Below, one piece after another: positions 34,762 to 42,609 of a stretch of DNA of 64,000 nucleotides. Both the position numbers and the translations under genes were made by a program. The stretch comes from an uncultured Chloroflexota bacterium. Lineage in GTDB: Bacteria > Chloroflexota > Anaerolineae > Anaerolineales > Anaerolineaceae. Where the stretch lies: positions 1 through 64,000 of the forward strand of contig CADATZ010000004.1 of NCBI GenBank assembly GCA_902791025.1, given 5' to 3'. Within the stretch, counting starts at the first letter, position 1. Each line of letters opens with the position of its first letter. The notes beneath the pieces are model-generated. The model saw only the letters and a list, made by a program, of their open reading frames with translations, was not told the DNA's origin and ran no database searches.

Positions 34762-35670
34762 CTACTCCTCCTCATCATCTCCAAACCGCATCCGCAGGTA
34801 GGATTCGTAACGTTCCCGGCTGACACGTCCTTCTTCTACTGCCTGATGTACCGCACAGCCGATTTCATTTTCATCATGCGTACAATCGCTGTAATAGCAA
34901 TCCTTGACCAGATCCCGCAGTTCCGGGAAATATCCGTCCAGTTCCTCCGGCTCGATATCCCAAAGAGCCAGTGTTTTCAATCCCGGCAGGTCAGCGACAA
35001 ATCCACCGTCTTTCAATGGGAACATTTCCCGAACAACGGTCGTGTGCCGCCCTTTTTCATTGTAATCTGAAATCTCATTTGTCCGCAGATCCAGATTGGG
35101 ATCAATGCGGTTGATGATCGTGGATTTTCCGACACCGGAAGGACCGACCAGCCCGGAAATCCGCCCCTTCAGAAGCTCATGTACTTCTTCGATCCCTGTG
35201 CCGTTTTCGGCAGAAACAAAGATTGTCCGATAGCCCAATGGTTCATAATCGCGAAAGAGCTCTCTTGCCTTTTCTTCACCCAGCAAATCGATCTTGTTTA
35301 CAATGATCACCGGTGTGATCTTTTGTTTTTCACAAACCACCAGAAAGCGGTCCAGCATACGCAGCCGGGGCTCCGGATGGGTGCAGGCAAATACCAGCAG
35401 GACCTGATCCATGTTGCTGATGAGTACCTGACGGTACTCGATTTTGATGCCGGTGGTCATGCGGATCAGTTCATTGGTTCGCGGCAAAACCGCTTCAATG
35501 ATCCCGCTGCCATCCGGAAGAATCTCGAATTCCACTAAATCACCGATGGCGATGATATCTGTATTTTTCCGACCGCTTTTCAGCCTTCCGCGAATTTTGC
35601 AGATGGTCTGTTCATCATCGTGGAAAACATGATAAAACCCCGAGTGATATTTCAGGACGCGGCCTTCCAT
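34762..35670 (-). CDS. rsgA: Ribosome small subunit GTPase RsgA
   Basis: This 302-residue circularly permuted GTPase has an OB-fold at the N-terminus (residues 1-75). G4 (VNKIDLLG) comes before G1 (GLVGPSGVGKSTIIN) and G3 (DLPGL), the permuted order that defines RsgA. A C-terminal zinc knuckle follows (CYYSDCTHDENEIGC). It helps late 30S maturation. I chose ATG 35670, where the protein reads MEGRVLKYH, five bases after the PBP stop. A longer frame from 35790 would overlap the PBP gene. Confidence 0.95.
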   Translation of the reverse strand: MEGRVLKYHSGFYHVFHDDEQTICKIRGRLKSGRKNTDIIAIGDLVEFEILPDGSGIIEAVLPRTNELIRMTTGIKIEYRQVLISNMDQVLLVFACTHPEPRLRMLDRFLVVCEKQKITPVIIVNKIDLLGEEKARELFRDYEPLGYRTIFVSAENGTGIEEVHELLKGRISGLVGPSGVGKSTIINRIDPNLDLRTNEISDYNEKGRHTTVVREMFPLKDGGFVADLPGLKTLALWDIEPEELDGYFPELRDLVKDCYYSDCTHDENEIGCAVHQAVEEGRVSRERYESYLRMRFGDDEEE

Positions 35671-35675
35671 ACAAA

Positions 35676-37943
35676 CTACTCGCCTTCCTCTGTTGGTTCG
35701 ATCTCCCAGGGCGCGCGGGTCGGCCGTGGGGTTGCTGTATTGGTTGGCGTCGGTGAAAGTGTTTTGGTAATATAGACGCCGGTTTCCCATCCGTAAAGAC
35801 TTCTTGCCTGTCCTTCGTAATACAGTTCGATCACACGGCGGAAGATCGGTGCGGAAACATCGGCACCTTCACCCGCAAACTCGGCAAGGACCGCAATAGC
35901 GATATCCGGTTTCCCTTCCATATTTTCATCCGTGTAGCCGGCAAACCAGGCATTGGAATTCAGCCCTGTGTTGGTTGAAGCAGAACCGGTTTTGGCGTGG
36001 ATCTTGTATTTGGTGTTGATAAATATGTTGTACGCGGTACCGCGCGGATTGCGGACGACTGTCTCCATTGCGTCCTGAATGTTTTTGATATGTTCCGGAC
36101 TGACCGGCAGCTGTCCCTGCGCTTCGGGTTCAAACGCGGCGATGGTATTGCCTGCCGCATCGACGATCTGCTCCACCACCTGCGGACGGTAAAGGGTTCC
36201 ACCGTTGCCGATGGCGGCGACAAATCGCGCTACTTGGAGCGGCGTTACCAGAAGGGTGCTTTGTCCGATGCCCAACTGGACAGCAGCGAAAACTTCTGTC
36301 GGGTTATCAACGTTGCCCGGTTCTTCTTCCAGTTCGCCGATCCCGGTCAGGGAACCTAAACCGAAGGCACGTGCCATGTCGGGAAGTGCGTTTGGTCCAA
36401 CCTGCTGGTATAGCTCTTTCCCGATTTTATAAAACCATGGATTGCAGGACCGCATCAGTGCTTCACTGAGGTTCAGCGTGCCGCTGGGCGCTGTTTCATG
36501 GTCCAGTGTCCAGTCTTGCAGTTCGATGCCGTCGAGTTCATTCCAGTAATGTCCGCACTCATATGTGTCGGTAATTTCAAAGATTCCATTCTCCAGAGCT
36601 GCTGCCATTCCGATGATCTTGAACACAGAGCCAAGCGGATACTGCCCCTGTGTGGCGCGGTTATACATCGGTCGGTCATTGTTATAAAGCAGATTGCCGC
36701 TGAAGAAGCTGTTGTAATTGTTAAAGTCCAGCAGATTCGCGTCAAATCCCGGCGCGGATGCCATGCCAAGGACCCGTCCGGTGTCGCGTTCCAACACGAC
36801 AACAGCGGCGTTGAAACCGTTTACAGCGCGCTGCAGGTCATATTCGAATTGTTCGTCATAGGTCGTATAAATAGAGTAGGCGGCTTCCGCTTCGGTGCGG
36901 GACAGACGGTCAACGGTGTTGCCTTCCGCGTCCACAACGTAAAGGGAAGCACCGCGTTTCCCGGCAAGATATTCCTGCCCCCAGGCTTCGATCCCGAGGG
37001 AACCGATTCTTTCGTCAACACGGTAGCCCTGCCGCTGCATGGATTCGGCTTCTTCGGCACTGATGGGCAGTACGTAACCGATCATGTGTACACCGATTCC
37101 GCCTTCGGTATAGTAGCGGCCGGCATTGTATTCGGTGACGTAGACACCTGTATCGTAGTTTTCCAGGTAGCTGTACCGTTCTTCATACTTGTCTGCTGTG
37201 ACTTCGCCGATCACCAGATATTCTGTAGGTTCTGCCCGGTTCATCATTTCTGTGATGACCTGCGGTGTTTTCCCGGTCAGACGGGAGAACTCGTTGATCA
37301 GGTTTGTCCAATATCCTGCTTGAATTTGTGCCGGTACCACACCCAGCGCATAGGCCCGGGTCTGGTAGGCCAGCGCGACGCCATTCCGATCATAGATCGT
37401 GCCGCGGGATGGAACCTGAATGTCCATGACCAGCTTGTTCCCGTTTTCCAGTTCCGGCAGCACCAGCGTGTCCTGCCACTGTATTTTCCATGTGCCGTTT
37501 TCCAAAACCATATCCATCAGGTTATCACGGCCGAGTGTTCCGGCCAGTACGGTTTCGTAGTTCACATGAAAGGCTACCTGGGAGGAATTGGGTCCTGTGA
37601 GAGCGGATGTGATCTCGTAGGTCAGGTTGCGCAAGGTCATCGCGACAGCAGCATCGTTATAGCGTGTCCGGAAATAGTCCACTGAAACGGAATCCACAGA
37701 AACACGGCTCAGCAGGTCGTACATGTCATAATAACGCTCTTCTTGCCATGCCTTGAGAAATGCCTCCGCGGTGATGGTCGGGTCCGGCACTTCTGTCACC
37801 ATTACTTTCGGCTCCGGCAGCGGGGTCGGTGTGGAAGTGGGAGTTGGTGTGTACAGTTCAGAAGGGTCCGGTTCCTTTTTGATCAGTGAGCAGGATGACA
37901 TCAGGAAAATCAGGATCAATGTCAGGATAGCGGTTTTTTTCAT
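35676..37943 (-). CDS. Class B penicillin-binding protein (lipoprotein with MecA-like N-terminal domain)
   Basis: This 755-residue transpeptidase has a lipoprotein signal with lipobox MSSC (Cys18) and a short Thr/Pro linker. An NTF2-like MecA N-terminal domain (EAFLKAWQEERYYDMYDLLS onward, about 57-170) is followed by the PBP dimerisation domain (RGTIYDRNG to about 360). The catalytic domain has SxxK in PLGSVFKI near residue 437, SCN and AKTGSAS. It ends in a second Thr/Pro segment. It cross-links peptidoglycan outside the membrane. The MecA-type N-domain occurs in some low-affinity PBPs such as PBP2a and PBP3/5 relatives; resistance cannot be inferred. It lies three bases after maf. Confidence 0.92.
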   Translation of the reverse strand: MKKTAILTLILIFLMSSCSLIKKEPDPSELYTPTPTSTPTPLPEPKVMVTEVPDPTITAEAFLKAWQEERYYDMYDLLSRVSVDSVSVDYFRTRYNDAAVAMTLRNLTYEITSALTGPNSSQVAFHVNYETVLAGTLGRDNLMDMVLENGTWKIQWQDTLVLPELENGNKLVMDIQVPSRGTIYDRNGVALAYQTRAYALGVVPAQIQAGYWTNLINEFSRLTGKTPQVITEMMNRAEPTEYLVIGEVTADKYEERYSYLENYDTGVYVTEYNAGRYYTEGGIGVHMIGYVLPISAEEAESMQRQGYRVDERIGSLGIEAWGQEYLAGKRGASLYVVDAEGNTVDRLSRTEAEAAYSIYTTYDEQFEYDLQRAVNGFNAAVVVLERDTGRVLGMASAPGFDANLLDFNNYNSFFSGNLLYNNDRPMYNRATQGQYPLGSVFKIIGMAAALENGIFEITDTYECGHYWNELDGIELQDWTLDHETAPSGTLNLSEALMRSCNPWFYKIGKELYQQVGPNALPDMARAFGLGSLTGIGELEEEPGNVDNPTEVFAAVQLGIGQSTLLVTPLQVARFVAAIGNGGTLYRPQVVEQIVDAAGNTIAAFEPEAQGQLPVSPEHIKNIQDAMETVVRNPRGTAYNIFINTKYKIHAKTGSASTNTGLNSNAWFAGYTDENMEGKPDIAIAVLAEFAGEGADVSAPIFRRVIELYYEGQARSLYGWETGVYITKTLSPTPTNTATPRPTRAPWEIEPTEEGE

Positions 37944-37946
37944 GTA

Positions 37947-38639
37947 CTAAACTCCTTTGGTGTCGGGGATATCGATAGTGTTGATGAGAATAGAAGGAAC
38001 ATAATTGCATTGATATTTTGTCCCTGCATTGCATGCGGAACGGATTTGCGGGTAGGTTTCATAGCCAAAGCGGTGAAACATGTTCCCTATGTGGCAGAGC
38101 GGAAATCCTACTACGGAGGCATAACAGCCGCGGATCGATTCCACCGGGTGAAATTCATGGTTCTGGATGGCGTATGCACCGGCTTTTCCCATCGGGTCCC
38201 CGGAAGCGATGTAATCCAGAATTTCTTCCCGGCTCATTTCACGGAAATGAACGACCGTTTCACAAACGGATTGCTGAATGCTGAGCTTCCCGTTTTCCTG
38301 ATGTCCCATGGCAACCGCGGTGCAGACCAGATGGTCTTTTCCGCTCAATGTCCTCAGCATTTCTTCCGCTTGATCTTCATCCCGGGGTTTGCCGAGGATC
38401 TGGTGGTTGATATATACGGTCGTGTCGGACCCAATTACAAAGCCGCCTTCCGGTAATGCTTCGGCACAGTGCAGGGCTTTTCCAAGCGCCATGCGCCGGC
38501 AGTAGGGAACAGGCAGTTCACCGGGATACGGTGTCTCATCAATATCGGCTGGCATACTCTCAAATTCAGGAATGATCCAGGAAAGCATTTTCTGCCGCCG
38601 GGGGGATGCTGATGCAAGGATGATTTTTACATTCTCCAT
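37947..38639 (-). CDS. maf: Maf-like nucleotide pyrophosphatase
   Basis: This 230-residue protein shows the Maf signature ILASASPRRQKML at its start, then PADIDETPYPGE, RMALGKALHCAEA, VIGSDTTVYINHQILGKP, GKAGAYAIQ and SVVGFPL. Maf enzymes hydrolyse dTTP, UTP or modified nucleotides to monophosphates. A C-terminal stretch of about 35 residues beyond the usual end (from RSACNAGTK) is extra. Its promoter at 38647-38675 lies so close to the ATG that the mRNA may be leaderless, and no ribosome binding site is visible. Confidence 0.9.
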   Translation of the reverse strand: MENVKIILASASPRRQKMLSWIIPEFESMPADIDETPYPGELPVPYCRRMALGKALHCAEALPEGGFVIGSDTTVYINHQILGKPRDEDQAEEMLRTLSGKDHLVCTAVAMGHQENGKLSIQQSVCETVVHFREMSREEILDYIASGDPMGKAGAYAIQNHEFHPVESIRGCYASVVGFPLCHIGNMFHRFGYETYPQIRSACNAGTKYQCNYVPSILINTIDIPDTKGV

Positions 38640-38646
38640 AAATAAA

Positions 38647-38675
38647 ATTCTATCTTAAAATTGTTCAATGTTCAA
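38647..38675 (-). promoter_or_regulatory. Promoter of the maf-pbp-rsgA-udk operon
   Basis: On the minus strand TTGAAC (38675-38670), a 17-bp spacer and TAGAAT (38652-38647). The -10 box ends only seven bases before the ATG (38639), so transcription should start at or one base before it. The -35 box lies within a heptad repeat. Confidence 0.6.
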
Positions 38676-38688
38676 AGTCCAATTGAGG
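38661..38688. repeat. Heptad repeat array upstream of maf
   Basis: TTGTTCA / ATGTTCA / AAGTCCA / ATTGAGG in exact 7-bp register. The maf -35 box is formed by the first two units on the minus strand. Confidence 0.65.
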
Positions 38689-38846
38689 ATATGTTAATGT
38701 GTTTTGTTCCCGTGAGGCTAACAGGCTAAGGATATCAATCAGGCGTTGGCATCTTCTTGGAATGATCCAAATCCGATTTCAGCAGTCTTTGGTTTCATCA
38801 GGTGTTTTATGCGGTGCTTGTAAGATTATTCTTAATAATGGATAGT

Positions 38847-38876
38847 TTGACCCAATGAATTCCAAAATGCGATAAA
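38847..38876 (+). promoter_or_regulatory. Possible promoter of the DsbA-cyclophilin gene
   Basis: TTGACC (38847-38852), an 18-bp spacer and GATAAA (38871-38876). The -10 is weak. The remaining part of the 325-bp divergent spacer (38689-38846) shows no gene or clear structure. Confidence 0.4.
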
Positions 38877-38964
38877 ATTGTATGGAATGTCTCGGCGGTC
38901 GGTATGGGTTTTATCGGCCTGGGACAGGTATATCCTGAAATGAAAATTGTGAAAGGCAATATTT

Positions 38965-40230
38965 ATGAAAAATTCTTTATTGATAACATTGTTGTTTGTC
39001 TTCGTTCTTACCTGCAGCGCCATTGCTGCGGATGGCGAATGGACTGCCTGGGAAGCTGATCTTTCCAATGCTGCTGAAATCGAATGTACCTTTGCCGAAA
39101 CCTCCCTGGAAAATGAAGATGTGAAGGCTATTCTCGGTGAAGTTACGGAAGATGACTGGTCCGTCGGTCCGGAAGACGCGCTGCTGACGCTGGTGGAATA
39201 CGCTGATTTTCAGTGCCCGTATTGCTCCCATGCAGGGTTGGCTGCCATTGAATTCCAAGCTGCCCATCCGGATGAAGTCCGTTATGTTTATCGCCATTTC
39301 CCGCTGAGCTTCCATGAAAAGGCTCCGATGTCCGCTTATGCCGCGGATGCTGCCGGGAAACAGGGATTTTTCTTCGAGGCCGAACACTGGCTTTATGAGA
39401 CCCAGAACACCTGGTCCCCGATGGAAACCCTTGAAGAGTTTGAAGCCTGGCTGCATGAAAACATTCAGACCGCACTGCCGGAACTGGATTACGAACAGTG
39501 GATTGCTGATTTTGAATCCGAAGCGATCCGCAGTGTTGTGGATGGCTCTTTTGATGCGGTTGCCGCAACCGGACTCATCAACGGTACTCCGACCTTCTTT
39601 GCCAACTTCTACCAGGTCAACATGGATCCTGAGGAACTGGAACAATATATCAAACTGTTTTCCATGCAGAAAAATTATCGCACCGCCTGCCCGGTCCTTG
39701 CAGTGGAAGAAGGTAAGGAATACCGTGCTGTTCTGCACACTTCAGCCGGCGATGTCGTGATCGACCTCCTGGCTTCTGAAGCTCCGAACCTGGTTTCCAA
39801 CTTCATGGAACTGGCGAAGGATGGTTTTTATGATAACAACGAGTTCCATCATGTTGTTCCGGGATTTGTCGCTCAGACAGGTGATCCGAGCGCGACAGGC
39901 GTCGGTATGGCCGGGTACTACCTGGCTGATGAAAACCTGAACAACGGTGGATTCGACAAAGCCGGTGCGGTTGCCATGGCAAACACCGGTGAAAACAAGA
40001 ACGCTTCCCAGTTCTTCATCACGCAGGACCTCGCTGAATACTTCCGCCAGGGTTATATCGCTGCCGGTGATATCTCTGAAAATGAACTGGCTCAGAAGGT
40101 TCAGACTCGCATGGATGCGATGAACGCGAAATACTCCGTCTTTGGCCGTGTTGCGGAAGAATCTCTTGATGTTCTGCCGCTCATTGATCAGAGTACCGTG
40201 ATCGAGAGCGTGGATATTGAAGTTAAATAG
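38965..40230 (+). CDS. Secreted DsbA-like thioredoxin fused to a cyclophilin domain
   Basis: This 421-residue protein has a signal peptide (1-22, cut near AIA-ADG). A DsbA-like thioredoxin domain with CPYC (C84, C87) in VEYADFQCPYCSHAG spans about 68-235. A cyclophilin peptidyl-prolyl isomerase domain follows from about residue 253 (YRAVLHTSAGDVVIDLLASEAP to FGRVAEESLDV). It should be an extracytoplasmic folding factor coupling disulfide chemistry to proline isomerisation. In the cyclophilin core the motif reads FHHVVPGFVAQTGD, so the catalytic Arg (Arg55 in human CypA) is His296. The domain may therefore be weakly active or act only in binding. The next gene is a secreted protease. Confidence 0.88.
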   Translation: MKNSLLITLLFVFVLTCSAIAADGEWTAWEADLSNAAEIECTFAETSLENEDVKAILGEVTEDDWSVGPEDALLTLVEYADFQCPYCSHAGLAAIEFQAAHPDEVRYVYRHFPLSFHEKAPMSAYAADAAGKQGFFFEAEHWLYETQNTWSPMETLEEFEAWLHENIQTALPELDYEQWIADFESEAIRSVVDGSFDAVAATGLINGTPTFFANFYQVNMDPEELEQYIKLFSMQKNYRTACPVLAVEEGKEYRAVLHTSAGDVVIDLLASEAPNLVSNFMELAKDGFYDNNEFHHVVPGFVAQTGDPSATGVGMAGYYLADENLNNGGFDKAGAVAMANTGENKNASQFFITQDLAEYFRQGYIAAGDISENELAQKVQTRMDAMNAKYSVFGRVAEESLDVLPLIDQSTVIESVDIEVK

Positions 40231-40280
40231 GGATTAGGAATTAGTAGGCAGCTAACAGCTATTAGCTAATAGCTGTTAGC
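40231..40280. repeat. Heptad array containing a 30-bp perfect palindrome
   Basis: Seven units in register: GGATTAG / GAATTAG / TAGGCAG / CTAACAG / CTATTAG / CTAATAG / CTGTTAG. Positions 40251-40280 read identically on both strands (30 bp, no mismatch). The array starts at the base after the stop codon of the fusion gene. Confidence 0.9.
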
Positions 40281-40284
40281 TTCG

Positions 40285-40313
40285 GGTTTCCGGGTGTTAA
40301 ACGGAAACCTTTT
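40285..40313 (+). terminator. Terminator of the DsbA-cyclophilin gene
   Basis: GGTTTCCG (40285-40292), a 9-nt loop and CGGAAACC (40302-40309), followed by TTTT. Confidence 0.8.
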
Positions 40314-40332
40314 AATAAATGTAAGGTGAACA

Positions 40333-42552
40333 ATGAGGAATCATCCTTTTTATCGTTTGTTGTTTGTGCTGATGATGGTATTGGCCGTCTTCGGCAGTGC
40401 CGCGGCGCAGTTAGATATGCTTTCAGACGGAAATGAGGAAAAACCTTCCGCTTTGGATCTTCTGAAAGACCGGGACAAAGATCTGGTCGTCGTTCAGCAG
40501 GACGGCGTTCCCACCTGGATCTCCGGGAATCTGACCGATATCATTGTAAAGGATGCCGACAGCGCCTGGAAGGCTTTGGAAGAACTGGCTCCGGTGATGG
40601 GTGCGGATGAGAATACGGAGTACAAACCGGATGTCATTCTGGAAGATGACAGTGGTTATACCTACTACACCTATATCCAGTTTTTCAACAATATGTCCAT
40701 CATTGATTCTGTCGCGAAGCTGATCGTTGATCCGGAAGGCCATGTCGCCGCGGTCACGGCGAAAGTCACCCCGATCACAGCCGAAGAATATGACATGGAA
40801 GAAACCATTGATGAAGGCACCGCGCTGCAGATCGCTATGGATGCTGTGAAGGAAAATGACCCGGACCATGAATATGTCTTTACAGATGATATGGACGCGG
40901 CATTCCTTTCCATTCCTGTGGAAGGTATTGATGACGAAAAACCGGTTACGTCCATGAAGGCTTTCTATATCTTCTATTCCAACAATCCGGTTGCCTCCAA
41001 TGACAAGCATGATATGCCGATGCTGGCGCATTATGTCACCATGACCGGTGTGTATGTCGGTTCCCAGCCGTGTACGGTTGCCGGTGACAAGACCGCGATG
41101 TCCGCTGCGGATGCCGAGAGCGTCTTCGCTGACAAGACTGCCGACACCTGGACCGGAACGGTTACCGATCATAACGGGAAAACCCGCGAGATCACTGTCC
41201 CGGTGATGAAGGACGCGAAGGGTGTGACCTGGCTCGGTGACCTGGAACGGAAGATCGTTGTGGCTGAGTGCGCGGACCTGATGCAGGATGCTTCGGTTGC
41301 AGAAGCGATGCTGAACAGCGAACGCAATAAGACCTGGCCAAACAAAGTCCTTATGGCTTATGAAAACTATATCAAGGTTTGGGATTTCTATAATGAACTC
41401 GGCTGGAAAGGACCGGATGGTATCGGCAGCCCGATGGTGATTATGAATAACTATGTTGACAGAAATCTGGACCCGGTGGATAACGCTGTTTATATCGGAT
41501 TTGATGAAGGCTTCCACCTTTTTGCTACCAGTGAGATGAATGATTACTGCGAGGCTGTGGATGTGATCGGTCATGAATTCACTCATGCGGTAACCGGTGC
41601 TGCAATGACTGCGAACCTTTATCTGAATGAGTATGGCGCCATCAATGAAGCCATGAGCGATATCATGGGCAACATCATTGAATACAGCCTGGGTGCTACG
41701 GATGATACCGAATGGCTGCTTGCTGAAAACTCTGGCAAAGCGATCCGCTCCATGAGCAAACCGAATGATTATCAGCAGCCGACCTTTGTCGGTGATCTGT
41801 ACTGGGTGCCGAAGGCTGGCAGTTACAACGAAATGATGGACTATGGCGGTGTGCACACCAATTCCGGTCTGCTCAATTCTGTTGCCTTCAGACTTTACAA
41901 AGAAGGGATGACCATCGATGAGCTGCGCAGCCTGTTCTCCGGTGTGATCTGTGGTTTGACCCCGAGTACTGGCAACAAGGAAATGGGTGAACTGCTGCAA
42001 TTCAGCGCGAAGATCAGTAAGCTCGGACAATTCAGTGAATTGATCAAAAAGGTCTGCACTGAAGTCGGCTTCGGTATTGATGCGGATATCCTGCTTCGTG
42101 CCCCGGAAGGCAGCGGACGTCTGGTGATGTATCTTCCGGAGACGGAAAATCTCGACCGTGACAAGGGTATGCTGATGGTGATGAATATGGAAGAGATATT
42201 GCTCAACATGCTGTTCAGCGGTGACCTGAATCTGGATGGAATGGAAGACATGGATCCGGAAATGATGGCTGAGATCATGATCATGGGATTGTTGAATTCC
42301 GCAAAGATGGCCTGGGCAGATTATGAGACCGGCATGGTCGTCATGACGTTGCCGGAGGGAGATTACACACTGATGTTTATGAAGGATACAGAAGCATCAG
42401 ATGGCTCTTCCGGAATGGCAGCCTGGAACGGAAAACAGTGGGTGGATATGAACAGTGATGATGCTGGCAGCTTAGGTTCGGCGACGGTTCATGTTCAGTC
42501 CGGCTGCGAAACCTGGGTCTCCAACATCGGTCTGGATGAGGCTTTTGAATAG
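40333..42552 (+). CDS. Secreted M4-like zinc metalloprotease, paralogue B
   Basis: This 739-residue protein has a signal peptide (residues 1-26, cut near SAAA) and a propeptide region with IDSVAKLIVDPEGHVAAVTA. The catalytic core has HEFTH at 414-418, E439 in NEAMSD and H508 in GGVHTNSGLLN. These positions nearly coincide with those of paralogue A (415, 440, 510), and many flanking phrases are shared (GDLERKIVVAEC/GNIERKIVVADC, NELGWKG/KEIGWIGG). The C-terminal parts (after about 560) are unrelated in detail, this one being Met-rich. It probably acts outside the cell. AAGGTG precedes the ATG. Confidence 0.9.
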   Translation: MRNHPFYRLLFVLMMVLAVFGSAAAQLDMLSDGNEEKPSALDLLKDRDKDLVVVQQDGVPTWISGNLTDIIVKDADSAWKALEELAPVMGADENTEYKPDVILEDDSGYTYYTYIQFFNNMSIIDSVAKLIVDPEGHVAAVTAKVTPITAEEYDMEETIDEGTALQIAMDAVKENDPDHEYVFTDDMDAAFLSIPVEGIDDEKPVTSMKAFYIFYSNNPVASNDKHDMPMLAHYVTMTGVYVGSQPCTVAGDKTAMSAADAESVFADKTADTWTGTVTDHNGKTREITVPVMKDAKGVTWLGDLERKIVVAECADLMQDASVAEAMLNSERNKTWPNKVLMAYENYIKVWDFYNELGWKGPDGIGSPMVIMNNYVDRNLDPVDNAVYIGFDEGFHLFATSEMNDYCEAVDVIGHEFTHAVTGAAMTANLYLNEYGAINEAMSDIMGNIIEYSLGATDDTEWLLAENSGKAIRSMSKPNDYQQPTFVGDLYWVPKAGSYNEMMDYGGVHTNSGLLNSVAFRLYKEGMTIDELRSLFSGVICGLTPSTGNKEMGELLQFSAKISKLGQFSELIKKVCTEVGFGIDADILLRAPEGSGRLVMYLPETENLDRDKGMLMVMNMEEILLNMLFSGDLNLDGMEDMDPEMMAEIMIMGLLNSAKMAWADYETGMVVMTLPEGDYTLMFMKDTEASDGSSGMAAWNGKQWVDMNSDDAGSLGSATVHVQSGCETWVSNIGLDEAFE

Positions 42553-42565
42553 GGATTGTTTACAA

Positions 42566-42592
42566 GGGACTGTTGCCGAAGGCAACAGTCCC
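42566..42592. repeat. GGGACTG hairpin element between protease B and the reductase
   Basis: GGGACTGTTGCC (42566-42577), loop GAA and GGCAACAGTCCC (42581-42592) form a perfect 12-bp stem. No T-run follows, so it is not a standard terminator. It shares the GGGACTG head with the repeats at 13694 and 23865. Confidence 0.8.
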
Positions 42593-42609
42593 TGGAAAGA
42601 GAGGTTCTT

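Noticed and set aside
36498..37685. 395-codon frame antisense to the penicillin-binding protein
   Set aside because: PBP motifs on the other strand are complete, and the antisense product shows no domain.
40423..42030. 535-codon antisense frame opposite protease B
   Set aside because: Shadow of the protease frame, no ribosome binding site, no family resemblance.
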